NCBI GenBank assembly: GCA_033032175.1
Contig: CM065309.1
Coordinates: forward strand, 2,914,001 to 2,978,000
DNA length: 64,000 nucleotides
Direction of reading: 5' to 3'
Origin: Saturnia japonica
Taxonomy: Eukaryota > Arthropoda > Insecta > Lepidoptera > Saturniidae
Shown here: positions 1 to 12,378 of the stretch, piece after piece
Position numbering within the stretch: the stretch's first letter is position 1
How the letters are laid out: every line of letters begins with the position of its first letter
The notes under the pieces: generated by a model
Database searches by the model: none
What the model saw: only the letters and a program-made list of their open reading frames with translations
What the model was told of the DNA's origin: nothing
Position numbers and translations under genes: made by a program

Positions 1-2774
1 TAAGTCGCTAATGGTTTTTTAAAACCTAATTATCTATAAATATCATTTGGAAAGGGTATTTTATTAACTATACTTAAAATTCATTCACATTTTTAAGCGT
101 GTCATCATTTCTTAATTTTTATTAAAATGTTGTTAGCACCATACTAGTGAAACGTGCAAACGCTATTTCCCCACAATCATGATTTGAGAGTTGTTTTAAT
201 ATACCTACTATTAAAGTTGCGATATTTATATATACGAAACATTTTAAATACTTATATAGTTTTTGTTAATCAGTATTTTTTCTTATAAAATCAAATAAAA
301 CGCCTGTCTATAGTCTAACCTATCGCAGTTCCACAGATAGCTTATCCCACAAAGTTCGGTTACCAAACGTGTTATATTAATGGTAATTAGCAAGGGAAGT
401 TAGTTATCGAGCCGATGTAACTGTCAGTCTATCGTTCGGTTAATCGTTTCTATAGCGTATAGCCGAGGCAGGTGTGCAGCGCGAGTGCTGCGACTATGCA
501 TCTGTGACTCAGTAAAAAATGCGCATGTTTTTAATCCTACACGGTGTAACAGATACAGAGGTTGTTTTACCAACGCAATTCTTGACTGTATTTATTAACT
601 TTTCGTATCTTCAGTACCTGGGTGTTAAATATTTTAAATGTATGTGTACCAGCTGTTTGGTTGTCATGTTAGCTATCCTCTCAAACAAGAAGAAAAGTCG
701 TCTTCGCCTTCTTGCTCATATCCCACGATAACTGACATTTCATGCAAACTGTCAATACCTTCTTCGGTCTTTATACACTATATATTTAAAAAGAATAGTA
801 ATGGCACGCAAGCGAACTGTATGTTAGAACTTTAATGAATTTATTAACTCTTCATATCTTCAGTGTTCCTCGTGGTTCACATCTGGGCCCTGTTATATTT
901 TTAATTTTTTAAATAATATATGTGATGAAAGTAAAATGTAAATGAATTTTATTAACGCTCGATGTTAAAATATTTCAGAAACAAAATTACAACAATACTA
1001 CTTACAATATTGTCGTTAAAAAAAAAACCGTATTTCTTTATAATTAGGTATAGAAAAAATTTACTGAATCCGTATTTTAGACGGCACTAATTAATAATGT
1101 TAACAGGAGTTGTATTACTAATTTGAAATATACGTGTTTCTGAACAAATTCAAACTTACATTCGAGTTAAGCCTCCACAACAAACGGCCGAAGCTCGACA
1201 ATTCTCGAAGTAAGTCCTAGAGAATCGCGGGAAGACGCCGGGACGATTAATCAACAACGCGCAACACTTCATCGCGCGATTATAAGCTTTTAAATATAGG
1301 CGGGGGGGTTGCAACGCTCAGGTCAATATAAATTAGCTCGCGATGAAAGTCGATTAGTGATGTCCCATCTGATTGTTCGATGCTTCTTATAAAATACAGC
1401 TAATATCGAAAATGTAATATATTATTATTATTATTACAAGCGGTAAATAATTAAAATTCTATAATTTTCACTTAAAACTATCAATCAGATTATAGATAAA
1501 ATTAAAAACCAGAATGACACAGTCTTACACGAGACAATAATAAAATTAAGATTTCTATCGATAGTTATTAAGGAGAATATGTATTTAGTAAAACCTTAAT
1601 TTGTACACGGTATTATTCTGCATACACGTCATTCTGACGAACTTTTTTACATTTCCTGTATACATTCTGAGTCCTACCCTATAAATAACATAATCTAGAC
1701 TTATTTGTATGTATGTACAGATGTTACCTACGAACATTTTTACATCAATAATCTAAAAATGTACAGAAAGGTATCTAAATTAATTACATTTATAAGATGA
1801 TTTGTATCCAAACTTCTTCTATCCATACTGCAATATTTTGATTTGAAGTTTTGAACACCATGTAGATATCTGTTTACATTAAATTTTATCATATAATACA
1901 TGTCGCCAATTAGCTTTAGGTGTTTTCTTAATGCTGCGAGAAAAAAAAACCGTCTTTGTATATTTTGTGTGATAATATCATCAACGTCAACGTCGCTTAA
2001 CGTCATATGAAATTGTCACCAAAAATTGTAAATAAATCAAATGATAGAGGTATGCCGTTGCGCGTGCATCACGCAAAAACTCTTGTTTTGCTTTTTGGCT
2101 TATCACGATTTCTTCATAAAAAAATAATTCTGTAACTAACACGTGCGGAGCCATGGTCACAGCTAGTATCATTCAAAATATGTTTAAATTTTTTCTTGTT
2201 GCGTTTGCGTGAGCTTTTTGGTGTTAGAAAATTTTGCAGTATTTTCTACTTTAATGTTCTTCATGATGGCTTTTATTTGATGCCATCTTGTTTACTTACT
2301 AAAACTGATTAGTTAAATATCAATATTTTTATGATAAACAAAACCTTGTTACCTTAAATTGTTATCGTTATAATTACACCGAAATGTTAATAATGTAGTA
2401 TCGACATAAAAGTGTGCATCACTAGACAACCCTTTCCCCAGTCATCGGTCCTGCATCACCCGGGGCGCAACGAAACAGTTAACTAAATTAAAGTGAGTGT
2501 GAAGACCGCTGCAGGGTTAACTATTCCATTTCGTTTATTACACACAATTCTCGCTTAACCCTTCGTCTGCTTAATAAAGATATAGAGGCCTATTAGCGTC
2601 TATGGTGTACTTTTAAATAGTAGGTTTAAGGTTTAGACATGTGGGGTTGTAAATAACGTTAGTTACATGAGACAGAATAAGCGTTGATTATAATTATTTT
2701 GGATATTTTACCCTCGTTAATATATAGGTAAATAGGCACGTAAAATAACACATAATATATCTAGACCAAAAGCA
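1..2774. other. AT-rich region without recognised features
   Basis: No protein-like frame, RNA gene or known repeat seen. It holds a short ATT microsatellite near 1417-1436 and a mildly GC-rich patch at about 1170-1320. Short open frames here have no recognisable domain. Confidence 0.5.
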
Positions 2775-3010
2775 ATGATGGAATGGTAACGTGTGCGGAC
2801 TCCGCGTCGATCGACTATAGTTCGAATCCTTACAATGAGTCTGAGCGCCCGGTGAAGGAAACGTCATGAAGTAACCATGGTATAGTGGTAGTGTATTTTC
2901 TAATTCTCATCAGGCTACCTACAACTCTCCAGCTGAAAATCTTTAAGTGTGTTACGGCAGCTTACTTCAGACCCAGTCTTCCACCAAGCTTATCTTGCTA
3001 CCACCTTGGA
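2775..3010 (+). mobile_element. tRNA-derived SINE, family A, copy 1
   Basis: Similar along its length to 42408-42690 and, inverted, to 17352-17630. The pol III B box is TAGTTCGAATCC (2818-2829), preceded by CGTCGATCGAC. The A-box region is degraded. The body has the shared TAACCATGGTATAGTGGTAG and GTGTTACGGCAGCT-like stretches. This is an old, diverged copy. Confidence 0.7.
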
Positions 3011-3072
3011 CCACATCATCATGTTGTCTACTAAACCATTCAAAATCATTTATTTCGTATATTTAATTAATA

Positions 3073-3430
3073 CTAGCGATCGCCCTAAGCTCGAAATTCG
3101 ACCAGCGACTTTTTGATCATAGACAATTTTCTGTTTGACATTTGACAGTATTCATGAACCTAAACAATGAGTATTATCTACATCACTTGCTGTCACTTTT
3201 CATTGAGTGATAATGTCAGTAATTTGGGGGTCTAAGTTCAATGGTACTTGTCGGTTTAGGATTCGCAATATTAATTTATTTAATATAATATATTAGTAAC
3301 AGCTAATATTTTAGCTTTCTGTGCTCCTTCTCCATATAAACTTTAACCATGCCAAATCTTACAAACTTTGTGGTACGCAATACGCTTAAAAAGGGGTGGA
3401 AGGCTTTTGCTTCACGTATTAATATATAGA
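3073..3430 (-). mobile_element. Helitron-like element, family 1, copy 1
   Basis: A 358-bp element with no coding capacity. Read on the minus strand it starts TCTATATATTAATACGTG after an A and ends CTAG before a T, the A-TC...CTRR-T pattern of Helitron termini. Other copies start at 7245, 8756, 16566, 23694, 26898, 51086 and 52276. They share ACTTGCTGTCACTTTTC and CTCCTTCTCCATATAAACTT. Non-autonomous Helitron-like (Lep1-type) is the likeliest class. Confidence 0.75.
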
Positions 3431-4311
3431 TTCGTGGCAAATATATTAGTTAAATAATGAATTAGACAAATCAGTAAACTGGGAAATTAAAGTTTTAGAG
3501 AATTGATCTCGTAACTTTTTATAATATTTCTAAGATCCTGTCTAATAATAACTCCTTATCAAAGTCATGAGATTGCAGGACAACATAATCTAAAACTTAA
3601 AAATGTATGAAATAATGTATTTATGAGTAAAAGCCGAAAATAAGTAAATAAATGATAATCAGATGAAAATGGTAATGCTCGTTGATGGTGGCTAGCTTTC
3701 ATCGGAATCGGTAACGGTGATATACCATATCATATACGCGGATATCCAACGTTTTTGAATCCGCCGTTTCAAATACTTTAACACATTGGTACTAATAGTT
3801 GAATCACGAATAGCAAAGTGACAAGCGATGACGGCCGATAATGGCTTTTGCTCATGGTCTGATTCTCAGTGCGATGATAAATAAGTTCCTCAAGCGCTCC
3901 AACATACTATTTCACAAAAAAATTACAATCGGGCTTATCTAAAGATAATTTATTTAAAATACATTGCAGTCAAAGTTTAAAATAAATATATTTTATACAA
4001 AGTAAATATGTATATATATATATATATATATATCTCTTTAGAGAAAGCAGTGAGAAACAGCAAAAAATCAATATAAATTTCTAATTCTCCCTTAATGTTC
4101 CAACATGCATACTTGTTTTGAAAGATTATTATCAGACAATATTCAATCAAATACTAATATTTATTGTTATTTACGTAATCGAAAAGTCAACAAGAACAAC
4201 TATGAAAATTATCAAAATTAAAATATCTTATTGGGGATAAAAACGTATATCAACATTGCCCTCACACGCAGCGCACTAACTGACGACTAAGATCGTCATC
4301 TGCTATGCTAC
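3431..4311. other. AT-rich spacer with TA microsatellite
   Basis: No gene seen. A (TA)n run occupies about 4010-4033. The rest is unremarkable AT-rich DNA. Confidence 0.5.
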
Positions 4312-4320
4312 ACTATCGTT

Positions 4321-4514
4321 TTTTTTCTGATCTGACCTTACTGTTACTTGAGGGGCCCTATCCAAAATCAGAACCACTGATGGCTTTTATAGCTTTACCA
4401 GGCTTGGGGGCGATTACTGAAGGCACTCAGCCTCGGAAGTGTGTGCAACAAGCGCGCAAGGGTGCCAAAGTGACCGGATCTTGGATTGTGCTGTTGCCGC
4501 GATTGCAAAGATAT
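4321..4514 (-). mobile_element. 5'-truncated relative of the Jockey-type element
   Basis: About 190 bp aligning with 54457-54641, the terminal 3' UTR of the full-length element, at roughly four matches in five by eye. Shared strings include GGCTTGGGGGCGA, GCGCGCAAGGGTGCCAAAGTG and GCTGTTGCCGCGATTGCAA. A T run at the left is the remnant tail. ACTATCGTT at 4312-4320 and 4515-4523 is a 9-bp target-site duplication. No coding sequence remains. A 76-codon open frame across it is incidental. Confidence 0.88.
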
Positions 4515-4523
4515 ACTATCGTT

Positions 4524-5779
4524 GAAAGGTATTAAGTACAGGAACGTCGCAAACGTTAAAATTTAATAGTTATTAAACAAAATACGATCAACTGTGACCG
4601 TTGACCTACTTAGCCAGTACATAAGTGTTATTGTAAAGTAGTATGGAATAGTTCTTTTTAAAACAGTATTGATCAATTTGACTTAAAATTCAAAGGAATA
4701 ACGTTGGCAGTTCGCGACTTTTTGTCGCATATTAATATCGACAGAATGAGAATCAATCACTTGATTGGCTACTTGTATATTTACATAAATACATAAAACA
4801 TTATAGATAAACTTACTTTGTGATATGCCACTTTGCCTGTTTCATATTGAACATATCTATTTTGGAAAAACATTTGGCGAGTTCATGTATAAATGTCATA
4901 TCGTAATGTGAGTAATTGACACATTTTAGTTTGATCACTTTACCAAGGTCTATGAAATATTTTTCTGGAATGTTTGTGTTATTGTTTCGTTTTTTATCTA
5001 TCTTGTTAATTAACAAATTTGTCCATATCATATTTCATGAATAATTGAGGAAATATGCGTTATTTCAGGATTCTAAATTGTAAATTTTATTATTGAGCAT
5101 AGTATTTGTAAACAATTTGAATCAGAATACAGTTTAATATGGGTTTTAGTAGACAATACTTAAGCATTTAAACTGGCATGCAATATTATTTTAAAATTCT
5201 CAAAATACATCGAATGATAAATTCAGTAAATTACTATAGCATGAATATTTATAGTTTATTCATTAATAACTGTTTCTTTGATATATTGTAAGCTTATAAA
5301 GTATTTACCTAAATAAATATCTGTGTCTAAGTGCGATTGGTCGTAAAAAGGAGAAAGGGTGTTTTTCTAAGGCGTATCATAAAATGTTATCGACTGCCAT
5401 GACCGTTGTGGGGTTAAGTGTCTTCCTAATAAATCTATATATAATTTTCTGCTTCTCGTAAGCATTTCGCTTGTAAATTTTACATATCGGATGAGTGTCA
5501 ATAGGTGTCATTCATATAGCTTCGAATGCGAGCTAATGGAATCTTGTCATTTCATTTTATCTGAGTGAAAATTATTGCCAATAAAGATTAATGTAATTTG
5601 GAAAAAAAAACTAAATGATGATTTCTGTACTGTACTAAATGTACTGTATTATAAGTTTCAAATTATTATAATAGATTTATTTTGTCATATGTAAATAACA
5701 AAGAGTATCGCTGTCTCGTTCTCTGAGGTGGCCAAAGCACACCCATTAACAAGACAATTTTAATTAAATTTTAACAAAG
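4524..5779. other. AT-rich region without recognised features
   Basis: Nothing recognisable as a gene or known repeat. Open frames are short and AT-driven. Confidence 0.5.
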
Positions 5780-6005
5780 AAACCCAACTTCTATCATTTT
5801 GCAGAGTTCTCCGGTGTATCTTTGAAGTTTAAGATCCAATGCGATTGAAATTAAACTGGGACCACTCTTAAGGTGTCCTCTATCCAACAAAATAAGAATC
5901 ACCTAAATCGGTTTACGAACAAACAAGTTATGGCTGTACGTCCATAAAATAATAATATATACATTCTAATTCAGTAACATCGATATTTTTTTCAGTCGGT
6001 TAAAA
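5780..6005 (+). repeat. Dispersed repeat family D, copy 1
   Basis: Shares an ordered series of strings with 15898-16112, 46255-46468 and (inverted) 18990-19222: GGTGTATCTTTGAAG, a CCTCTATCCAACAAAA-type block, AATCGGTTTACGAACAAA, and a terminal AGTCGGTTAAA. Such copies are very common in lepidopteran DNA. No coding capacity; the class (MITE- or LINE-derived) is not resolved. Confidence 0.65.
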
Positions 6006-6224
6006 AGTAACGATACTAAACGCATAGGTTTTACGTATTTCCGTAACGCGTAATTTTATTAATATATGATTGGATTTGATATAATATATTATTTGATAGG
6101 ATTTACAAAAGTGTGTTGTCAATACCTGCTTATCTAGGTATAGGCATGTGGTGTGTTATTCCATAGCCATGACCATTCAGTGTTACATATATCTTACAAT
6201 GATTCAGAGCTTTTATAATAGAGA

Positions 6225-6522
6225 AAAACATATATGAAGATATTCGAACAGGTTTTACTGTCGAAAGGTCATTATAGGGTGGATCATTATGTGAATGATA
6301 GTGATGCCTGGAAGTGACTCCCTCTCTGTGCATCCACTAAATTATTATTATTGTATCTAATATATTAATACTTGTACAGTTGAAAAAAATGTAAACCCGA
6401 TTGAGTTTCTTACCGGTTCTCCTCGATGACTGAGATATTTTCCGAACCGGCAGTTTTGTTTTGACGTTCATAAGTGCCTTTTTAGGGCCTAAATCAAATA
6501 AAAGATTATTTTGATTTTCATT
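6225..6522 (+). repeat. LINE-like 3' end, family E, copy 1
   Basis: Matches 31195-31510 in inverted orientation: GGATCATTATGTGAATGATA, GACTCCCTCTCTGTGCATCC, GTTTCTTACCGGTTCT and an AATAAAAGATTATTTT end. It is probably the 3' untranslated part of a LINE. No open reading frame of note. Confidence 0.6.
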
Positions 6523-6727
6523 AATGAAATCTGTTTACCCAGAAAAGACAATTTTTGAGGATATTTTGAAATTTATACTCGCTGTAATGCATTCAAGTCT
6601 GTACAGTGGAATACGAACTGGTATATATATCGCTCTAATTTATTCTTCAGAATTAATAATTACTTTGGTGATACACTTTTGTGTTATTATAATTTAAAAT
6701 TACGTCTCATTTCGGTAATAAGCCATA

Positions 6728-6905
6728 GGCCGTGGTGGCAAACAAACATACGGTCTGCCTGCTAGTAAGTGGCTACCGTATCCTATATACGCTTGTAATA
6801 TCACTGGTATCACTAACGTGTTGCCGATCTTGAATCCCCTTATCCCAAGGAGCTCTGGAAACCCTACTCATCGCAGGAACACAACACAAGGTTAATTGGC
6901 TGCGA
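6728..6905 (+). repeat. LINE-like 3' repeat, family F, copy 1
   Basis: Collinear with 46985-47150: GGCTACCGTA, TACGCTTGTAATA, GAAACCCTACTCATCGCAGG and ACAAGGTTA. It resembles the 'CAAACGGxCCxCCTGATG' type of LINE trailer common in Lepidoptera. Confidence 0.55.
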
Positions 6906-6906
6906 T

Positions 6907-6934
6907 TTAGGGTAGGGTAGGGTAGGGTAGGGTC
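6907..6934 (+). repeat. GGGTA pentamer tandem repeat
   Basis: About five GGGTA units in a row. This is not the insect telomere unit TTAGG. Confidence 0.8.
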
Positions 6935-7244
6935 TAGGTATTCCTCCAGTCGGACTGCCCCAAGAAGAGAGATGTCTCTGTGTCTTACCACTCTTTACAA
7001 CTTGTCTCATTGCTTATAAGGTATTACAACAGTATTAGAGTGACATATTTGCCAGCACGTACGAGTAGATACACGGATACGGTGGCACAACTGTTACTCC
7101 TACCGAATAGTACACGACGACGTTTCTACTACATGTCACTGTCATACACACTCAGCCACGAATGCTAAATGAGATCTGGATGTGGTATTTGTCCATACTA
7201 CTTCGCCATATTTACTATAGCTCCGATAGTCGAAATTATCTTAA

Positions 7245-7400
7245 CTAGCGATCGCCCTAAGGTCGAAATTCATCCAGCGACTTTTTGATCATAGACTATT
7301 TTCTGTTTGACATTTATAGTATACATAAACAATGAGTATCATCTACATCACTTGGTGTCACTTTTCCTTGAGTGACAATGTCAATATTTTGCGGGTATCA
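7245..7400 (-). mobile_element. Helitron-like element, family 1, truncated copy 2
   Basis: Carries the CTAG end and about 150 bp of the neighbouring body, including CATTTATAGTATACATAAAC and the TCACTTTTCCTTGAGTGACA stretch. The TC end is missing. Identity with 3073-3230 is clear. Confidence 0.65.
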
Positions 7401-8459
7401 TCGAGTGTTTAAAGCATTATAACCACTAATGGGCGTACGCATCTAGTTTTTTATTTATATCAAGTAAGGAGGTGAATTTAAAATGTAAACATATAAGTGG
7501 AACGCATTTATACGTATAGGTTAAAACATGTATGCACAACAAAACTTAGCTACAAAATTATATTGTATAATACATAATATGATAGATTTTCTTATCGTAT
7601 AATATGAATTTGAATTTTTAAATTATGTGATATATGATTCATTTGATGATTTAACTTTAAGAATTTCAAAGTATAATTAAAGGAAAGACGACCAGCTTGT
7701 ACTGAAATAGCACCATAGAGTCAAGCAAACGTATATGAATCTTTGTGTAGATTATTAGTACATAATCTTTTAACTTCTCTATCAATAAATCATAAATTAA
7801 AAAAAAAAATTATCCACATTTTCAAATAACGGTTCTTCTTCTTCGTGTTGGCATAAGTTCTATTTTACATTAAAAATAGCTCGTGCCGTGGTGAAAAACT
7901 TGACCTTTCGGTGAAGTTGGAGTCAGGACTGACTGTCGAGGATGTTCTGAACGTGCTCGATATCGCTCCTAATAAGTAATAATAGCACATCCGTTTCTTC
8001 GTGGGTACCCATGGCAGACAGCAGGCAGTGCGACATGGCATGTGACAGTGCAGTTTTTCACAATAGTTACGCGGCGCGGCGCGGCCCGGTCGCTAAAGGT
8101 TAATAGAAAGTGGTTAAAACAATACTTTGTTGTAACGGACGACACTCACAATGGCCATTGTGTTTCGTTTTGACTCACTCGACTTGACTTTATTTTGGCG
8201 AGCCCACGCACTCTTTGCGACGCGACGCGACGAGGTTACTGCTTCACAGTTCACATTTCTATTTTAATAAAGGCACAAGGTTTAATATAATATGCTTATA
8301 AACAAATTAAAAATAAAATTACATAGATAAACTAACTTACAATTGTAATTTAGGTGTCATCCTATTAATTTATTATTTATTTACATAGTATTTATGTAAG
8401 GATATATAATATATTTATATGATAATTCAAAAATGTGAATTTCTGATGATGAACACAGT
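7401..8459. other. Spacer with GC-rich patch
   Basis: Mostly AT-rich with no gene. At 8040-8240 GC rises sharply, with two overlapping GGCGCGGC octamers (8073-8085) and a CGACGCGACGCGACG run near 8218. It could be a regulatory island; no promoter can be defined. Confidence 0.4.
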
Positions 8460-8640
8460 ATATAATTCAATAATATCGGCGACTATTGTGGATTCTACAA
8501 TCCATCGTCAGTCGCCGCTGTCATGCCAGCCTGATCAAATCTCTCTTCACGTTATGGTTGAAGGACTCCATGATGTAGAAAGAAGGAAATACACTGATCG
8601 GAGACAGTTCTACAGCTTCACAGTATGGCAAAGATAAGAT
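8460..8640 (-). pseudogene. LINE reverse-transcriptase C-terminal remnant, family G, copy 1
   Basis: Minus-strand reading gives FPSFYIMESFNHNVKR, matching the end of the polymerase frame at 50445-51060 (PPFYNMESFNHNMKR), followed by a shared trailer around the stop. Only the last ~60 codons and part of the 3' UTR remain. Confidence 0.6.
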
Positions 8641-8755
8641 AACTTTAATTTACTTACATAATTGATCTTCTTGATTGACCGTTCAATGTTAAAATCGTGA
8701 TATACTATAAATTAGGACTCCGATAACTTCCGAAATAATTACTTAATGCTTAATA

Positions 8756-9104
8756 CTAGCGGTCACCCAATGATTTAAATTCGACTAGCGACTTTTTAAT
8801 CATAGACTATTTTCTGTGTGACATTTGCAGTATGAACCTAAACAATGAGTATTATATCACTTGCTGTCACTTTTCATTGAGTAACAATGTCAATATTAAA
8901 GGGGTATAAGTTCAATGGCACTGGTCGGGGTTAGGATTCGCTGTATTAATTTATTTTGTTTAATATATTAGTAACAGATGATATAGATAAATTTTAGCTT
9001 TCTGCACTCCTTCTCCATATAAACTTTAACCATGTCAAATCTCACAGTCTTCCGTGCACGCAATACGCTTAAAAAGGGGTAGAAAGCTAATGCTTCACGT
9101 ATTC
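8756..9104 (-). mobile_element. Helitron-like element, family 1, copy 3
   Basis: Nearly complete copy. The CTAG end is at 8756-8759 and the body is collinear with 3073-3430, through CTCCTTCTCCATATAAACTT to TGCTTCACGTATT. The terminal TATATAGA is lost. Confidence 0.72.
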
Positions 9105-9495
9105 ATTTTTGACCGATAAATATAAATCACCAATTTAACCGCAAAATCAATAGCTGCATATATGATTATAAATCATGTTTGAAAATAAATATGTAAATGA
9201 TTTGACAAAACGTTATTATAATTTCATTTGATAACTTATTTTCTGTTAGCTCTTTGGCTTCATTTAAAATATTACGTTTCAGGCTAGAGTTTGAACACAA
9301 TCTCACATGAGACAGGTGAGTTATATTATCACCAATCCAAACTGATTTCTTACTTAAGCACTGTAGTTTGCCAGGAGAAGTCTCGCCACTATATTAATTC
9401 TAATCACAATAGATTTCTTTATCTAATCTAAGGCTTACTGTAAGGTTTGAACCAACTTTATAGATGCGTTTGACTGAGTCATAATTTATAAATGA
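9105..9495. other. Short spacer without recognised features
   Basis: AT-rich; nothing recognisable. Confidence 0.4.
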
Positions 9496-10001
9496 CTAGC
9501 TGGCCCGCGCAACTTCGTCTGCGTCACATAAGAGAGAGAGGGTTAGAGAGAGTGGGACGTAGGCAGAGACAAATAACAATTGTCGTAGGCACCGACAATA
9601 CAATATTATATAGCTGCCACCCGCCTCCCACATCATTCCGCTAAAATGCACGCGCGGTACTCAATTGTTATTTTGGTGTGGAGTTATTTTAAAACTGTGA
9701 TATCTCTTAAGATATTAATTGAAGTAAATTAAAATGATGTAAAGAGCAATTTTGTCCAAAATGAAATACTTGTAATGAATAACTTATTTGGATTTCAAAA
9801 GGAGTACATTTTCCCCGATTTTTCAACATTTTTCATTGATGCTCCGCTCCTATTGGTTGTAGCGTGATGTTATATAGCCTATAGCCTTCCTCGATAAATG
9901 GGCTATCCAACACTAAAATATTTTTTCCATTCCAACCACTACTTCCTGATATTAGCTTATTCAACCAAACAAACTCTTCAGCTTTATAATATTAGTATAA
10001 A
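9496..10001 (-). mobile_element. Helitron-like element, family 3
   Basis: Begins on the plus strand with CTAGCTGGCCCGCGCAACTT (CTAG preceded by A) and finishes with CTTTATAATATTAGTATAA. Read on the minus strand this gives a near-TC start and a CTAG-T end. It carries an AGAGAGAG tract and no ORF. CTAGCTGGCCCGCGCAACTTCG-type elements are common in Lepidoptera. Confidence 0.6.
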
Positions 10002-11672
10002 TTATTTTTTTATCGTGAAAGGCAGCGAATAGTTTACCAGTCAAGTAATTAGTAAGTAAACTCTATCGTCTATGGACTGTTAGAACAAAAGAAGCCGCAG
10101 AAAATTTTTCACTGTTATTTTGAAGATTTTCATTTTCTTAATACAGTTAGGGGTAATCTATTCTACAAAAGCTAACCTCCCAAACAATAATATCTTGGAA
10201 ATGTTTATTATTAACTCTTATTTTTTATTATGGAACTTCAAATAACTTTCCAGTCGAACAATCTTCCAAAGTCATTAAACGGAGATCGTTAAAAATAATA
10301 ATGCAAGAAGTGTAAATGTAAAGCGAAATAAGTGTATAATGATAGAGAGAAATTGGGTTTAATTGTCTCTACCTATCGCATCAACGATTCGGTATTACTG
10401 TAGAATATATAACTGGTTGTTAACAATGGGCGATTTTTCAGTACAACAATAAAATTTCTAATAGAAATACAATTTGATATTGTTGAGAATAAATTGCTTC
10501 CTGCCACTTGTATTAATAACTGTTTGTATTCAAACAAGTTGGTATATCGCTTACGCTGAATATACGAGTATATCCCACTACCGCCGGACGATAGACGTGA
10601 TGTATTACAGTGTAACTAATCAAGAGTATGACAATTTAGGAAAAATGGTTATTACTTTTTCGAAAAGTTTTGCTAAAATATATTGTTTGTGTCTACATTG
10701 AAAATATAAATAATGATTAAAAAGGAAACAAAAAACCCGATTGTAAAAATATTACAATTTATTTTTTCTATTATTGCTTTTTTTTAAATCCCAGACGTCG
10801 TACTTAAATATCTATGGTCAATCCCACAATTAAGATGAATTTAACCATACCTCGTATGTTAAAATCCATCAAGCCGTTTAGGCTACTTTTAACTTCATGC
10901 TAGGTTGTAAATAAAATAACACTACATACATATATTTTACTATAATTTTCAGGATAATATTTCATTGTAACCTAGCAACATTATTGAAGTTTTGTAATTA
11001 GTAACAAATAACACGGAAAATAATATCAAAATACGCATTGTTACCTATGAAATGATTTTCCTTCTTCTTTTTTTTTTGTTTTCGGGAAGAACTTTAAGTG
11101 TATACAAGACTGCACATTTTGTATAAAATATTAAAACAAACGGGATGCTGACATTTCATGACGTTTCCTGTTAAAATTAACACAATTGAATACTGATATG
11201 AGACTTTTACGAGTTCCGATCAGCTCCATCTGCTTTTTCCTGAAGTCTCTGAGTAGTCTATTAATCCCAGAAATTTGCTCTTTTGTTTAGATGCCAATAC
11301 ATTTTTTTTCCGTTAGGGGTTGTATTTATGTGTATGAACAAACCGCAGTGCATAATTTCGCACATTGAGATGAATAATTTCAGGTACCATAGTCGACCCA
11401 CTATTAATGCAATGAACTATGTTGTATCTAGTTCGGTAGCCGAATAATCAACAGGCACGAGCTGCCGACAAAAACTGATTTGATTGACGTCCGACAGCGA
11501 CTAACGCGAGGTATATAAACACGTATTCTTCCTGTGCACGAAGTATTTATAACAACTACTGGTTTGTTTTGCTTAGAAATCAATTAGTTATCTTTATTCA
11601 AAATAATTGATACACCGGTCAATTAATATATTTTTATTAACTGACTTCAAATGAAGGAAGGTTTTATTTATG
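10002..11672. other. AT-rich region without recognised genes
   Basis: No supported gene. A 75-codon frame near 10474 with a hydrophobic N-terminus starts at TTG rather than ATG and is not credible. A TATATAAA string at about 11513 could be a TATA box but lacks a matching initiator. Confidence 0.4.
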
Positions 11673-12378
11673 ACTATATCTTGTCCACCAGGTTAACCAC
11701 TTTTTGACAGCTGCTTTAGAACGTAACTGTTCCAAATTACGTAAAAGTTAACTTTAAAATGACTTTAAAAATAAATATTCTAACTGCGTTATGTTATTAT
11801 ATTATTTTAATTATGACTTCTTACAAACATTATAATACCGTAAATGTAAAAGGTTTTCCAAAAAAAATTATAATTGTTAATCGTATTAAATTTAGTTACA
11901 TTCTATCGTAACTAGTGTTGGGATCGAATGTATGCGCTGTAATAATTTTATACATGATATATAAATCAGTATCGGTAAATCTTATTCACTCAATTATCAA
12001 TTAAATATTATAAATTAAACATAAACTTTTTCAAAATAAATCAATGGCTATATTAAGGGGTTTGTATACGAAAATTAAAATAACAAGATGAATATTTATA
12101 CATATTTGTTTATTATTAGTCGTCTTCCGACATGGAACTTCCGTCTGAAGACTCGCCGTCTTCACATAAATTTATTGTGATTGGTGCTCTATAATGGTTT
12201 CGAAAGCCACATCTCTTTCCCAATCTGATAATATTAGTCGTTAATACAATCGATAATAAAATCGATAATCGATACTAATTAAAGTATCAATAATGGCATT
12301 GTCACGTTGCTGCAATCACTATTTCCATCTTTCAATAACTTTCAAAAAGTGGTTAACCTGGTGGACAAGGTATATAGT
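11673..12378. mobile_element. DNA transposon with ~35-bp terminal inverted repeats
   Basis: Left end 11673-11706 and right end 12342-12378 are inverted copies sharing ACTATAT, TTGTCCACCAGGTTAACCAC and TTTTTGA. The ~700-bp element is too short to be autonomous. Near its right end a minus-strand frame ends in an acidic tail (see 12116-12230). No clear target-site duplication was found, and the superfamily is not identified. Confidence 0.7.
12116..12230 (-). pseudogene. Possible transposase C-terminal remnant
   Basis: A minus-strand frame inside the inverted-repeat element reads RLGKRCGFRNHYRAPI, then a Glu/Asp/Ser-rich end SSDGSSMSEDD and a TAA stop (12116-12118). Acidic C-termini occur in several eukaryotic transposases, and the position inside a TIR element fits. 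No ATG or catalytic motif remains, so the family cannot be named. Confidence 0.35.

Noticed and set aside
6907..6934. GGGTA tandem units as a telomere-like repeat
   Set aside because: Insect telomeres are TTAGG; five GGGTA units within a LINE-like repeat are better seen as a local microsatellite.
10474..10701. 75-codon frame with a signal-peptide-like start
   Set aside because: The first codon is TTG, not ATG, and the rest lacks any domain; it is AT-driven.
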